A stretch of 64,000 nucleotides of DNA from contig OZ243123.1 in assembly GCA_965212505.1 (NCBI GenBank), forward strand, positions 682,001 through 746,000, written 5' to 3'. The notes under the pieces were generated by a model. It saw nothing but the letters and a program-made list of their open reading frames with translations, was not told where the DNA came from and did no database searches. The DNA comes from JAHEKO01 sp965212505. GTDB taxonomy: Bacteria > Acidobacteriota > Thermoanaerobaculia > Multivoradales > JAHEKO01. Positions 53,504 through 62,039 of the stretch are shown one piece after another (the first letter of the stretch is position 1; each line of letters begins with the position of its first letter). Position numbers and translations under genes: made by a program.

Positions 53504-55426
53504 TTGACGGTTCGCACCCAGCTGGTTCTCGCCTTCCTCCTGTTGGCCGTCGTGCCCCTTGCCGGGATCGTGCTGTATTCGTATGTCAGCTCGCTCGGTG
53601 CCTTCCGCCAGGCGGTGGAGGCTGAGTCGAGTGTGCTCGCCGAAGAGATGAGTGAGCAGCTCGACGCCGTTCGTGGCGACATCGACACTCGCCTCGCGAC
53701 GTTGACGGCGCTGCCGGTCAACACGGTGATGGCGGGGGAGGGCACCGATCTCGAGCGGGCCGACCTCTACGTCGACCTGATGACGCAGATGGGGGAGGTC
53801 GCCGGGCTGATCGACTGGCTCGAATTCTCGGCGCCGTCCGAAGGGGAGGAAGAGTCCTTTTTCATCTACCCCTCGAAGACGCTCGTGCGATCGCTGCGGA
53901 AGCTGCGTGCTCTGCGCGAGAACCTCGATGTCTCCGGGCTGTCGCCCGAGTACTTTCAGGAGACGGTTAGTGAGGTGATCCGGCAGCACAGCATCGTCGA
54001 GCAACCCGAGCGCGAAGCGCTGCTGGCCCGCGGGCAGGAGATGAAAGAGCTGCTCGGTCGGGAGTTCATGAGCCCGGTCCGACAGGGAGATCGGGTCGTC
54101 GGAGAGCTCAAAGCGATGGTGCCCCCGTCGGCGATCCTCCGGCAGGTCCTCTCCCGCGCGCCTCGTGACCAGGGCAAGGTTCCGTATGCGCGAGACGCCG
54201 AAGGGGGTCTCTACGTGGAGAGCCCCGGCGATCGCGAGACCCTGCGCGGGATCGGCATCTCCCAGGCCGACGGGCCGGTTGAGGCGGTGACTCCGTCGCC
54301 CGACTGGATCGTCGTCGAAACGGAGGACGCGGACTCAGGGCTGACCTTCGGAATCGCGCGGCCGATCGGCGACTCACTTCGCGGAATTCGCGGCGCCGCC
54401 GCGCGCAACTTCTCGTACGGCCTCGGCATGATCGTGCTGGCGATGCTCGGAGTGGTCTGGCTGTCGTCGCGCATGACTCGCAACCTGAAGGTGCTGAGCG
54501 CCGGCGCCGAGCGTCTGGCGCAGGGCGACCTCATGACCCGCGTGCCGATCGACTCGCGGGACGAGTTCGGGCAGCTCGCGCAGACGATGAACCGCATGGC
54601 CGCCGAGCTGAGCGACAACCAGGCGCGGCTGTTGGCGGAGGAGAGGCGTCGTAAGGACCAGGAGCTCCAGCAGCGGCTGCTCGAGGCCGAGAACAACCGG
54701 AAGAGTCGTGAGCTCGAGGAGGCACGGGAGTTCCAGCTCTCTCTGCTTCCCAAGCAGCTCCCGCGGCACCCGGAGATCGAGGTCGCGGTCTCGATGCGTA
54801 CGGCGACGGAGGTCGGCGGCGACTACTACGACTTCTTCCCGGGCTCCGATGGCACTCTGACCGCGGCGATTGGTGACGCGGCGGGTCACGGTGCGCGCGC
54901 CGGCACAATGGTCACGGTCGTCAAGGGGCTGTTCACCGCCGGCGCCGGTACCGGCGAGCCCGAGTTGGTGCTGCGCGATGCCGCGCGAGCGATCAAGCGT
55001 ATGAACCTCGACCGCATGACGATGGGGGTCGCGCTGGTGCGCTCCGGCGGAGGCCGGGTGTCGATCTCGTCGGCCGGCATGCCACCCGCTTTTGTCTTTC
55101 GTAGCTTGGATTCGACGGTCGAAGAGGTGGCGCTTCCCGGCGTGCCGCTCGGCGGCCTGGCTGATGTGAGCTACGGACGTTGGGATGCGGAGCTGTCCGA
55201 GGGCGACACCGTCCTGCTCATGACCGACGGCTTCCCCGAGCTGCTCGATGCGTCGGGCGAGCCCTACGGCTACGAGCGTGTGCGTGACGATTTTGCGCAG
55301 GTTGCGAAGGCGTCGCCGGCCGAGATTCTCGACCACCTGAACGCTGCAGCCGACCGATGGCGCGGAGAGGTCGCTCTCGGCGACGACATGACGTTCGCGG
55401 TGCTCAAGTCGGTCCGCAGCGCCTAG
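53504..55426 (+). CDS. Membrane PP2C-like (RsbU/SpoIIE) phosphatase with HAMP domain
   Basis: 640 residues from a TTG start. An N-terminal transmembrane helix (LVLAFLLLAVVPLAGIVLYSYV) leads a periplasmic sensor region, a second helix lies near residues 300-320, then HAMP (LKVLSAGAERLAQGDLMTRVPIDSRDEFGQLAQTMNRMAAEL). The SpoIIE catalytic domain holds VGGDYYDFFPG near residue 440, GDAAGHGARAGTMV and LMTDGFPELLDA, the Asp-based metal-binding motifs. It should dephosphorylate an anti-sigma-factor antagonist. No such partner is adjacent. Confidence 0.92.
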   Translation: MTVRTQLVLAFLLLAVVPLAGIVLYSYVSSLGAFRQAVEAESSVLAEEMSEQLDAVRGDIDTRLATLTALPVNTVMAGEGTDLERADLYVDLMTQMGEVAGLIDWLEFSAPSEGEEESFFIYPSKTLVRSLRKLRALRENLDVSGLSPEYFQETVSEVIRQHSIVEQPEREALLARGQEMKELLGREFMSPVRQGDRVVGELKAMVPPSAILRQVLSRAPRDQGKVPYARDAEGGLYVESPGDRETLRGIGISQADGPVEAVTPSPDWIVVETEDADSGLTFGIARPIGDSLRGIRGAAARNFSYGLGMIVLAMLGVVWLSSRMTRNLKVLSAGAERLAQGDLMTRVPIDSRDEFGQLAQTMNRMAAELSDNQARLLAEERRRKDQELQQRLLEAENNRKSRELEEAREFQLSLLPKQLPRHPEIEVAVSMRTATEVGGDYYDFFPGSDGTLTAAIGDAAGHGARAGTMVTVVKGLFTAGAGTGEPELVLRDAARAIKRMNLDRMTMGVALVRSGGGRVSISSAGMPPAFVFRSLDSTVEEVALPGVPLGGLADVSYGRWDAELSEGDTVLLMTDGFPELLDASGEPYGYERVRDDFAQVAKASPAEILDHLNAAADRWRGEVALGDDMTFAVLKSVRSA

Positions 55427-55465
55427 CCAACTCTCCTGCGCCCGCGCCAGGCTGAGAAGACCTGG

Positions 55466-56389
55466 CTAGCGGTGCCGAATTCGAACGCTACCGCTGAACG
55501 TCTCGAGCGTGATCTCGGCGCTGCCACCGCCGGTGGAGAACTCGAGCGACTTGCTCGGTACCCACTTGCTTTCGCGTCGTGGCTCCTGGCCGAAGTCGTT
55601 CTCGATCCGGCCGCTGAACGTCGTGGCCTCGAAGGAGGCCGAGACGTCACTGGGAATCTCCAGGACGACGTTGCCGCTGTGGCTGCTGGCGTCGATTCGT
55701 GCTCCCCGGCCGACACCGCAGACCACTTCCACGGTGCCGGAAACGGTTTCGAAGTCGCCGCGCTCGAGGACTCCAGCTTCGACGTCGATCGAGCCGCTGA
55801 CGGTGCTCGCCTCGACGCGATTGGCGACGCCGTCGAGCCGAATGCTGCCGCTCACCGTCTCGACGACGGCGTGCGATTTGACGCCCTCGACGCGAATGCT
55901 GCCGCTGACCGACTCGAGATCGACACGCGCCGGGGTGCCCGCGACCTCCACGTTGCCGCTGACCGACTCGGCCTCGATGCGGCCGCGGAAGTCGTCGACC
56001 TCGATCGAAGCGCTCACGGTCTCGATATCGAGCCGGGCGCCGTGTGGCACCCAGATCTCGAGGCGCGAGTCGAGGTCACGATTGCGCCAGCCACCCCGAT
56101 CCGGAATCTCGACCTCGATCTGGATGTGGTTCCGCCCGCCCTCGATGCTCAGCTCTTCGACGTCGTCTCCGACGGACGCCTCGACGTAGACCTCGAGCTT
56201 GTCCCAGCCGCGCACGCGTACCGAGCCGGAGGTGTTCTCGATCTCCACCGTCGCCTCGGCGGTCGCCTCGAGCGTTCGCTCGACCTGGCGGGCCGAAAGG
56301 GTGCCGGGGACGCCCAGGAGGGTCAGGACTGCACAGACCGGCAGAACATGCCGGAGGCTTGGGATGAGGATGGATGTAAGGGGTCGCAT
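55466..56389 (-). CDS. Exported DUF4097 beta-strand repeat protein
   Basis: 307 residues with a signal peptide (LPVCAVLTLLGVPGTLSA). The body is a repeat of ~24-residue strands, e.g. VEIENTSGSVRVRGWDKLEVYVEA, SGNVEVAGTPARVDLESVSGSIRVEG, matching DUF4097. Families of this kind sit as the third gene of ECF sigma/anti-sigma cassettes. It is transcribed after the anti-sigma gene, 24 bases downstream. Confidence 0.85.
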   Translation of the reverse strand: MRPLTSILIPSLRHVLPVCAVLTLLGVPGTLSARQVERTLEATAEATVEIENTSGSVRVRGWDKLEVYVEASVGDDVEELSIEGGRNHIQIEVEIPDRGGWRNRDLDSRLEIWVPHGARLDIETVSASIEVDDFRGRIEAESVSGNVEVAGTPARVDLESVSGSIRVEGVKSHAVVETVSGSIRLDGVANRVEASTVSGSIDVEAGVLERGDFETVSGTVEVVCGVGRGARIDASSHSGNVVLEIPSDVSASFEATTFSGRIENDFGQEPRRESKWVPSKSLEFSTGGGSAEITLETFSGSVRIRHR

Positions 56390-56413
56390 GAGACTACCTC
56401 CAGACGGATTGCT

Positions 56414-57100
56414 TCAAACTCCGCTCAGACGTTTCAGCAGCTCGACTTCGTGCTGGTACTGCGCAGCGAGCAGCATGTTGAGTTTCGGGTTGAGCGGATC
56501 GTCTTCCAGCGCGGTTCGGATCTGGCCGATCGCCTGGTCGATGATACGCATATTCTCTTCGATCGCCGCCACCGTCTCCGGCGACATGTGTTCTGTCTGT
56601 AGCTCTACGGCGGCCAGCAGATCCTGATGGGCCAGGAGCATGCCGTCCTCGAATCGCGCCAGTTCGGCGCTCGTGCGTAGGCTGGCCGCGGAGGACGGCA
56701 CGGCGCCTGCGGTCGGCTCTGGTACCGTCGTTGGAGCTTCCTGCCAAACCCAGACAGCCAGCGCGAGCGCCAGAACGCCCGCCAACGCGACGGCGAGCGG
56801 TGCCGGCTGACCGAGCGCTCCGCTCGTCGAAAAGATCTGGCTCAGCCGTCGCCACCATCCGATCGGCTGTGGGCGCGCTTCGAGGCGTCGCTCCACGGCC
56901 GGCCAGAGGTCGCGGTCGGGTTGAATTTCGTGTGGCAGAGCCTGGGTCGCCGTGCGCAGGAGTGTCAACTCATCCGCGGCGGCGCGGCACGTCTCGCACC
57001 CGTCGAGGTGTCGATCGAGCTCCGAGCGGCGCGCTTCGGACAGGGTGCCGTCGAGGCGCTCCTGAAGCTCGGTACGGAAGTTCCGGCAGCGGTCGGTCAT
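56414..57100 (-). CDS. Membrane anti-sigma factor (zf-HC2 type)
   Basis: 228 residues. The N-terminal zinc-binding HxxxCxxC motif is HLDGCETCRAAADEL, typical of zf-HC2 anti-sigma domains. One membrane helix lies near 105-125 (PLAVALAGVLALALAVWVW), and the C-terminal part is a short periplasmic helix pair. It should sequester the ECF sigma factor encoded just upstream, whose stop codon its start overlaps (ATGA). Confidence 0.9.
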   Translation of the reverse strand: MTDRCRNFRTELQERLDGTLSEARRSELDRHLDGCETCRAAADELTLLRTATQALPHEIQPDRDLWPAVERRLEARPQPIGWWRRLSQIFSTSGALGQPAPLAVALAGVLALALAVWVWQEAPTTVPEPTAGAVPSSAASLRTSAELARFEDGMLLAHQDLLAAVELQTEHMSPETVAAIEENMRIIDQAIGQIRTALEDDPLNPKLNMLLAAQYQHEVELLKRLSGV

Positions 57101-57633
57101 CGTCTCAGCCTCTTCCTGAGCAAGTTCCGCGCCCGATGCAGGTGAGCCTTGCTGGTGCCTTCCGCGAGGCCGATCATGCTCGCGATCTCTCGGTGTTTGT
57201 AGCCTTCGATGTCGTGGAGCACGAAGACGGTTCTCGCCTGCGTCGGCAGCTTCGAGATGGCGTGCTCGAGATCGACTGCGGCCACCGGGTCACGTCGAGG
57301 ACGGTCCGGCAGCACCGGTTCGGCCGGCTCGAGCTCGGTCGTCTTCTCTTCCCACCGCTTGCGCGAGCGCATGTCGCCGAGCACGACGTTGACGGCGAGA
57401 CGGTGGAGCCAGGTGCTGAACGCGCTCTTGGCGGCGAACTTGTCGAGCTTCTGCCAAGCCCGCACGAACGCATCCTGGGTCAGGTCCTCGGCTCGCGCCG
57501 GATCGGCGACCATGCGCAGGCAGACGGCGTAGACGCGCCCCTGGTGAGTCCGAAAGAGCTCCTCGAAGGCGGCGAGGTCGCCGCCCTGGGCGAGGCGAAT
57601 CAGTTCGGACTCAGCAGTGGGGCCACGGCTCAT
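57097..57633 (-). CDS. ECF-subfamily RNA polymerase sigma factor
   Basis: About 178 residues from ATG 57633; longer starts at 57693 and 57702 exist but lack RBS and do not add conserved sequence. Region 2 is LAAFEELFRTHQGRVYAVCLRMVADPARAEDLTQDAFVRAWQKLDKF. Region 4 is LPTQARTVFVLHDIEGYKHREIASMIGLAEGTSKAHLHRARNLL, the helix-turn-helix for the -35 box. Paired with the anti-sigma downstream. Confidence 0.9.
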   Translation of the reverse strand: MSRGPTAESELIRLAQGGDLAAFEELFRTHQGRVYAVCLRMVADPARAEDLTQDAFVRAWQKLDKFAAKSAFSTWLHRLAVNVVLGDMRSRKRWEEKTTELEPAEPVLPDRPRRDPVAAVDLEHAISKLPTQARTVFVLHDIEGYKHREIASMIGLAEGTSKAHLHRARNLLRKRLRR

Positions 57634-57757
57634 GAAGGTCGGTGCGGTGGGCGCCACGGCCGAGCTGCCAAGAGTGAGAGTGCATACGGTCATCTCACTC
57701 ACTTTGATGGCTGCCGTGAGCGATCGGTTTAGGCCCTCGGACGATAGCAGGCGAGGT

Positions 57758-58750
57758 CTAGCTCGGCCGGAAGATGCGATCGTGCGTACGTAGGGCGTAG
57801 CGATCGGTCATTCCGGCGACGACGTCGATGACCTGCTCGACGACCGGGAGCTCTCGGTGGCGGTAGCTTTCGGGCATCTCATCGGGGTTCTCCAGGAGGT
57901 AGTCGACCAGATTCCGGAGTAGTCTGATGGCCTTCTCGGCCTGGCGACGCGACTCGGGTCGCAGGTAGACCCGCTCGAACATGAAGGCGCGGAAGTTGTT
58001 CATCGCTTCGCGAATCTCGGCCTCCATGGCCACCTCGCCCGCACGTAGAGACTCGTCGATGACCGAAACGATCATTCGATGAACCCACTCCCGCCCCGGC
58101 TCTCCAAAGATCGCCAGGCTCTCTCGGGGTAGGTCGGAGCGCTGCAGGATGCCGGCCCTCATGGCGTCTTGCATGTCGTGCACGAGGTAGGCGATGCGGT
58201 CGGCGAACCGGATAATCCACCCCTCCTGGGTCGAAGGCGGAGGGGTGACCTTCCAGGTGTGCGCTCGAATGCCGTCCAGGACCTCCCAGGTCAGGTTGAG
58301 CGGTTCGAGGATGGCTAGCACCCGCACACTCTGCTCCGAGTGGAGCCACTCGCCTTCGACGTAAGGCGTGAGCGCCTCCTCACCGTTGTGCCCGAACGGT
58401 GGGTGTCCGACTTCGTGACCGAGACAGATCGACTCCACCAGCGCGTCGTTGAGGCCGAGCGCTTCGGAGAGCGAGCGGCCGATCTGGGTGACCTGCAGCG
58501 TGTGGGTCAGCCGGGTGACGACGTGGTCGCCCTCCGGATTGATGAACACCTGAGTCTTGTGCTTGAGCCGCCGGAACGCTTTCGAGTGCAGAATTCGATC
58601 GCGGTCGCGATCGAAGCAGGTCCGATAGTCGTCGGGCTCTTCCGCCTGTTCGCGGCCGCGGCTCTCCGCAGAACGGGTCGCCGCAGGCGAGAGGTGTTGG
58701 CGCTCTCGCTCCTCGCGGATCTGGCGGGTGACTCGTAGTAGCTCGCTCAC
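57758..58750 (-). CDS. dgt: dGTPase (deoxyguanosinetriphosphate triphosphohydrolase-like, HD domain)
   Basis: 330 residues. HD-domain motifs are KTQVFINPEGDHVVTRLTHTLQV, ESICLGHEVGHPPFGHNGEEAL and IRFADRIAYLVHDMQDA. The H...HD..D set coordinates the metal. Family members hydrolyse dNTPs to nucleosides and triphosphate. It is isolated from the preceding sigma cassette by a divergent-free gap, so it is likely its own unit. Confidence 0.92.
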   Translation of the reverse strand: MSELLRVTRQIREERERQHLSPAATRSAESRGREQAEEPDDYRTCFDRDRDRILHSKAFRRLKHKTQVFINPEGDHVVTRLTHTLQVTQIGRSLSEALGLNDALVESICLGHEVGHPPFGHNGEEALTPYVEGEWLHSEQSVRVLAILEPLNLTWEVLDGIRAHTWKVTPPPSTQEGWIIRFADRIAYLVHDMQDAMRAGILQRSDLPRESLAIFGEPGREWVHRMIVSVIDESLRAGEVAMEAEIREAMNNFRAFMFERVYLRPESRRQAEKAIRLLRNLVDYLLENPDEMPESYRHRELPVVEQVIDVVAGMTDRYALRTHDRIFRPS

Positions 58751-58844
58751 TCGGCGCCCTCACTGGACGAAGGCCGCCGAGTGTAGCAGCGTTGATTTCC
58801 GGTGGTGCTCGGCCTCGTTTCGAGCTCCGATCCGCGTCGTGGCG

Positions 58845-61346
58845 TCAGGGACAGGGCGTCGCCGAGAGGCCGATCGTCATGTCGCCCTCGACCGTGGTGC
58901 CGTTGCGCAGGATGACCTCCTGCCCGGCGGTCAGATGAGCGGTGCCGGTCGCCGAGACCGTGAAGCTGGGACCTGCGGTGACGCTGTTGAGCGCGCCGAA
59001 GCTCTGCGTGCCGTTGACCGTCTGATTCTGCAGTACGACGTCGGGGCTGCAACTTCCGATGATCAGGTCCATGCGCCAGATGCCGCGCCCCTGACTGGCG
59101 ATGAACACCGACTTCCTGCCGCCCTCCTCGTCGAAGTAGGCGTGCCACGGTCTAGGAATGTGAGGTGTCCCCGAGGTGTGGGAGTTCGTCGGGTCGGTGA
59201 GTAGGGTCCACGAAGTTCCGCCGTCGGCGCTGGCGAAGATTCCCGAGTCTCGGCCGCCGCCGATCAGGATGTCGGGGTCGCTCGGGTCGATCGCCAGCAG
59301 GCTCGGCTGGTGGTAGCCGTTCGTGCTGGTGAAGTTGGTCGGCCCTCGCAGGTTCTTCATCGGGAAGGCGCCGCCGCCGTCCATCATTGCGTCGAGGGCC
59401 GGCAGCGGGGTCCAGCTGGCACCGCCGTTGACCGACTTGTAGGTGAAGGCGTCTGTTCCCGTGAAGCCTGCGGCCAGGAGCCGATCCGGATCGGTCGGGC
59501 TAACGTTGAACACGCCGAAACCGCCCTGAGGCAGGAAGATCTCGCTCCAGGTGCCGCCCGGGTTGGTGCCGACAAACTTGAACATGTTGTCGGTGCTCGA
59601 ATCTGAGTTGCAGGTGCCGGTCCGAACGTAGAACGTCGGGGTGTTGCCGTCGACGCCTGCCCTCACCGCGCAGATCTCGCTGCTGGGCGGTTCGGTCGCC
59701 GGTCCGAGTTGAGTCCAAGTGATGGGGTTGCCGTCGGCGTTTTGCGTGATGTAGACGCCGCCGTCGGTGCCGGGGCACCCGCCGGAGCCGAGGGTGCAAT
59801 CGGCCGTCACCATGACGTAGCTGTTGTCCGCCCAGTTCACGATAGCGTCCGGGTTCTTGAAACCTGGCGGCAGGCCGCTCGGCGGGTAGTTGATCTCGGC
59901 CTGGTTGACGAAGCCGGCATTGGCGCGAAAGAACTTCGTCGAGCGCCCGCCGCTGAAGCAGCAGGCCGAGTAGAAGATTGTGCCGTCGTCGAAGTCGTCT
60001 GCCGCGGTGTCGAAGCCGTCGCAGCAGAACTGGTTCTCCCAGGTCGGCGAGTCAGAGCCGGCATTGGTGGCGCCGAAGACGCCGTTGTCCTGATTGCCGA
60101 AGTAGAGATCCTCGGAAAGCTGGCCCGCTCGGTTGGCGCCTGCCATCGCAAACGGCCACAGGCCGTGTGGTGTGACGCTCGGCTGCATCCATGAGGGAGT
60201 TTGGCAACCTGGGCTCGTCGACAGGTCGTTGTAGTAGACGCCGCCGTCCGACGAGAGCAGGATCGGGCAGGCGTCGTTCGCCGCGCTCGGATCGAAGAGT
60301 AGGCTGCCGGTGTCGTCGTGTCCGCCGAAGAACCGGGTGAATCCCTGTGACCAGGCGGGCACGTCGTTGGCTCCGTCGAAGCCGCCGCACGAAAACCCGA
60401 AGATAGGGTTGGCGGCGTCGCAGGCCACCGAGTGGAGACTGACATCGCCGAACCAGAGGTCGAACTTGGCGCCGGCTCCGGAACGTTGGTTGGTGGCGAC
60501 GAACGGAATCCGGCCTTGGGGACTGGGGTTGGTGCGCGTGTTGGTCCAGCTCGAGCCGCCGTTGACGGTCTCGAAGAAGGAGGTGCCGACCACGGCGAAG
60601 AGGTTCGCGCCGTTCGTCGAGTAGGGGGAGCCGGCGAGAGAGCAACGGCCCGAGGCAAGTCCGAACCCGGCCACCCAAGTTCCGGTCGCCGTGACGTAGA
60701 TCTGATGGCCGTGGTCGCCACAGGTGTCGACGAAGGCGCCGTCCTGGCTGACGAGCACGTCCCAGAACTTGCCTGCGCCTACGAATGGGCTGGCATAGGA
60801 CCAACTCGTGCCCGAATTTGTGGTGAACGCCAAGCCGCAGCTCGTGCCGACGTAGACGTCGCTCGAATCGGTGGGGTCGATGCTGATGCCGAAGGCGGTC
60901 AACTCGGTCTGATCCGCGGAGTTGGTGCAGAAGCCGCCCGGCGGGAAGATGGCCGGTCGGGTCCACGTCGTTCCGCCATCGGTGCTGACGTTGATGCCGG
61001 AAAGCGCGGTCGACCGGCCGTCGTAGAACGAGGTTGCGTAGACGCGATTCGTATTGCTCGGGTCGATCTCGACATCCCAGGTCGCGACGGCGCGGTGGCC
61101 GTCGAGCCGGAACCAGGAGTTGCCGCCATCCAGAGTCTTGTAGAGCCCACCCCACTCGCTGGCGGCGTACATCACCGATGAGTTGTTCGGGTCGACGGCA
61201 GTGCCGTTGACTCGACCCCCGGTCGCGCCGTCCGGGTCGTCGTCGTGCAGGGTCGAGAAATCGGGATTGACGTCCGTCAGGATGGTCTGGGCGGAAAGCC
61301 CGGTCGTGCTCGCCAGGAAGAGGAGTAGGATCGCGAAACGGGTCAT
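58845..61346 (-). CDS. Secreted BNR/sialidase-type beta-propeller protein with C-terminal coathanger-like module
   Basis: 833 residues with a signal peptide (FAILLLFLASTTGLSA). It contains many Asp-box (BNR) repeats of type S-x-D-x-G-x-T-W: TLDGGNSWFRL, STDGGTTWTRP, TTNSGTSWSYA, SVNGGASWTPL, SADGGTSWTLL. The last ~70 residues (QTVNGTQSFGALNSVTAGPSFTV...) match the repeat style of bacterial C-terminal beta-stack modules also seen at 62040. A catalytic sialidase triad was not found. A secreted adhesive or scaffold protein is likely. Confidence 0.82.
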   Translation of the reverse strand: MTRFAILLLFLASTTGLSAQTILTDVNPDFSTLHDDDPDGATGGRVNGTAVDPNNSSVMYAASEWGGLYKTLDGGNSWFRLDGHRAVATWDVEIDPSNTNRVYATSFYDGRSTALSGINVSTDGGTTWTRPAIFPPGGFCTNSADQTELTAFGISIDPTDSSDVYVGTSCGLAFTTNSGTSWSYASPFVGAGKFWDVLVSQDGAFVDTCGDHGHQIYVTATGTWVAGFGLASGRCSLAGSPYSTNGANLFAVVGTSFFETVNGGSSWTNTRTNPSPQGRIPFVATNQRSGAGAKFDLWFGDVSLHSVACDAANPIFGFSCGGFDGANDVPAWSQGFTRFFGGHDDTGSLLFDPSAANDACPILLSSDGGVYYNDLSTSPGCQTPSWMQPSVTPHGLWPFAMAGANRAGQLSEDLYFGNQDNGVFGATNAGSDSPTWENQFCCDGFDTAADDFDDGTIFYSACCFSGGRSTKFFRANAGFVNQAEINYPPSGLPPGFKNPDAIVNWADNSYVMVTADCTLGSGGCPGTDGGVYITQNADGNPITWTQLGPATEPPSSEICAVRAGVDGNTPTFYVRTGTCNSDSSTDNMFKFVGTNPGGTWSEIFLPQGGFGVFNVSPTDPDRLLAAGFTGTDAFTYKSVNGGASWTPLPALDAMMDGGGAFPMKNLRGPTNFTSTNGYHQPSLLAIDPSDPDILIGGGRDSGIFASADGGTSWTLLTDPTNSHTSGTPHIPRPWHAYFDEEGGRKSVFIASQGRGIWRMDLIIGSCSPDVVLQNQTVNGTQSFGALNSVTAGPSFTVSATGTAHLTAGQEVILRNGTTVEGDMTIGLSATPCP

Positions 61347-61831
61347 TCGATCACCTTGTCTACCGGGCAGACGGGTACTTCGATCCGACCGGCTCCGCGG
61401 ACCCGCCAGCCGTCGGCCGTCCGAGTCAGCAGTCTCCAGTAGTAGTTGATGCCCGGCTCCGGCGCGTCGAGGAGGAGCCCTCCGTTCGGCAGAGCGCGAG
61501 CGCCGCTGGTCAGGAATCGATCGCTCGCGAATCCCGCGCGGAACTTCGAAATGTCGACTCGGCGATCGCCCGTCTGGGGCGTGGTGAATTGCCAGCTCAG
61601 CGCAACGTTGATCTCACCCGGTCGAGTGCGGCTGCAGCTGCCGGAGGCGAAAATCTCGGTTGTAGAGTCTGAGCTCGGCCGGTCGTAGCTCGCCGGCTCG
61701 GCCGAGAGCGCCTGCGCGAGGAGGGCCTCGTCGGGCTCGCCGAAGGGGATAGGAGAAAAATCCGGCGGCTGCGCATGGGCCATGGCACCAGCGAGCAGGA
61801 CACCGAGAACCGAACAGACGAGTCGCAACAT
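61343..61831 (-). CDS. Secreted protein of unknown function
   Basis: 162 residues from ATG 61831, RBS GAGGTG and signal peptide (LVCSVLGVLLAGAMAHA). It then reads FGEPDEALLAQALSAEPASYDRP and a C-terminal beta-rich region with WRLLTRTADGWRVRGAGRIEV. Two Cys residues flank the domain. It overlaps the start of the BNR gene by four bases (ATGA), so the two are co-translated. No family recognised. Confidence 0.7.
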   Translation of the reverse strand: MLRLVCSVLGVLLAGAMAHAQPPDFSPIPFGEPDEALLAQALSAEPASYDRPSSDSTTEIFASGSCSRTRPGEINVALSWQFTTPQTGDRRVDISKFRAGFASDRFLTSGARALPNGGLLLDAPEPGINYYWRLLTRTADGWRVRGAGRIEVPVCPVDKVIE

Positions 61832-62039
61832 GACATCACCTCGTGGCCTGCGGTGCGGGTCGCCCGTCCGCGCCGCGACTTCAGATCGATCTTCCGAGGC
61901 GGAGGCTAGCACGGGTCGGATCGGCTAGACCCGACCTCGCCTCGACCATCTCTGTCCCCTCCTACCTCGCCGTGGCTGGCGAGGATCGAACTGGCTCCTC
62001 GCCCTGCTGGTCTCTTCGATTTTCGTTTCTCTCGGCGGG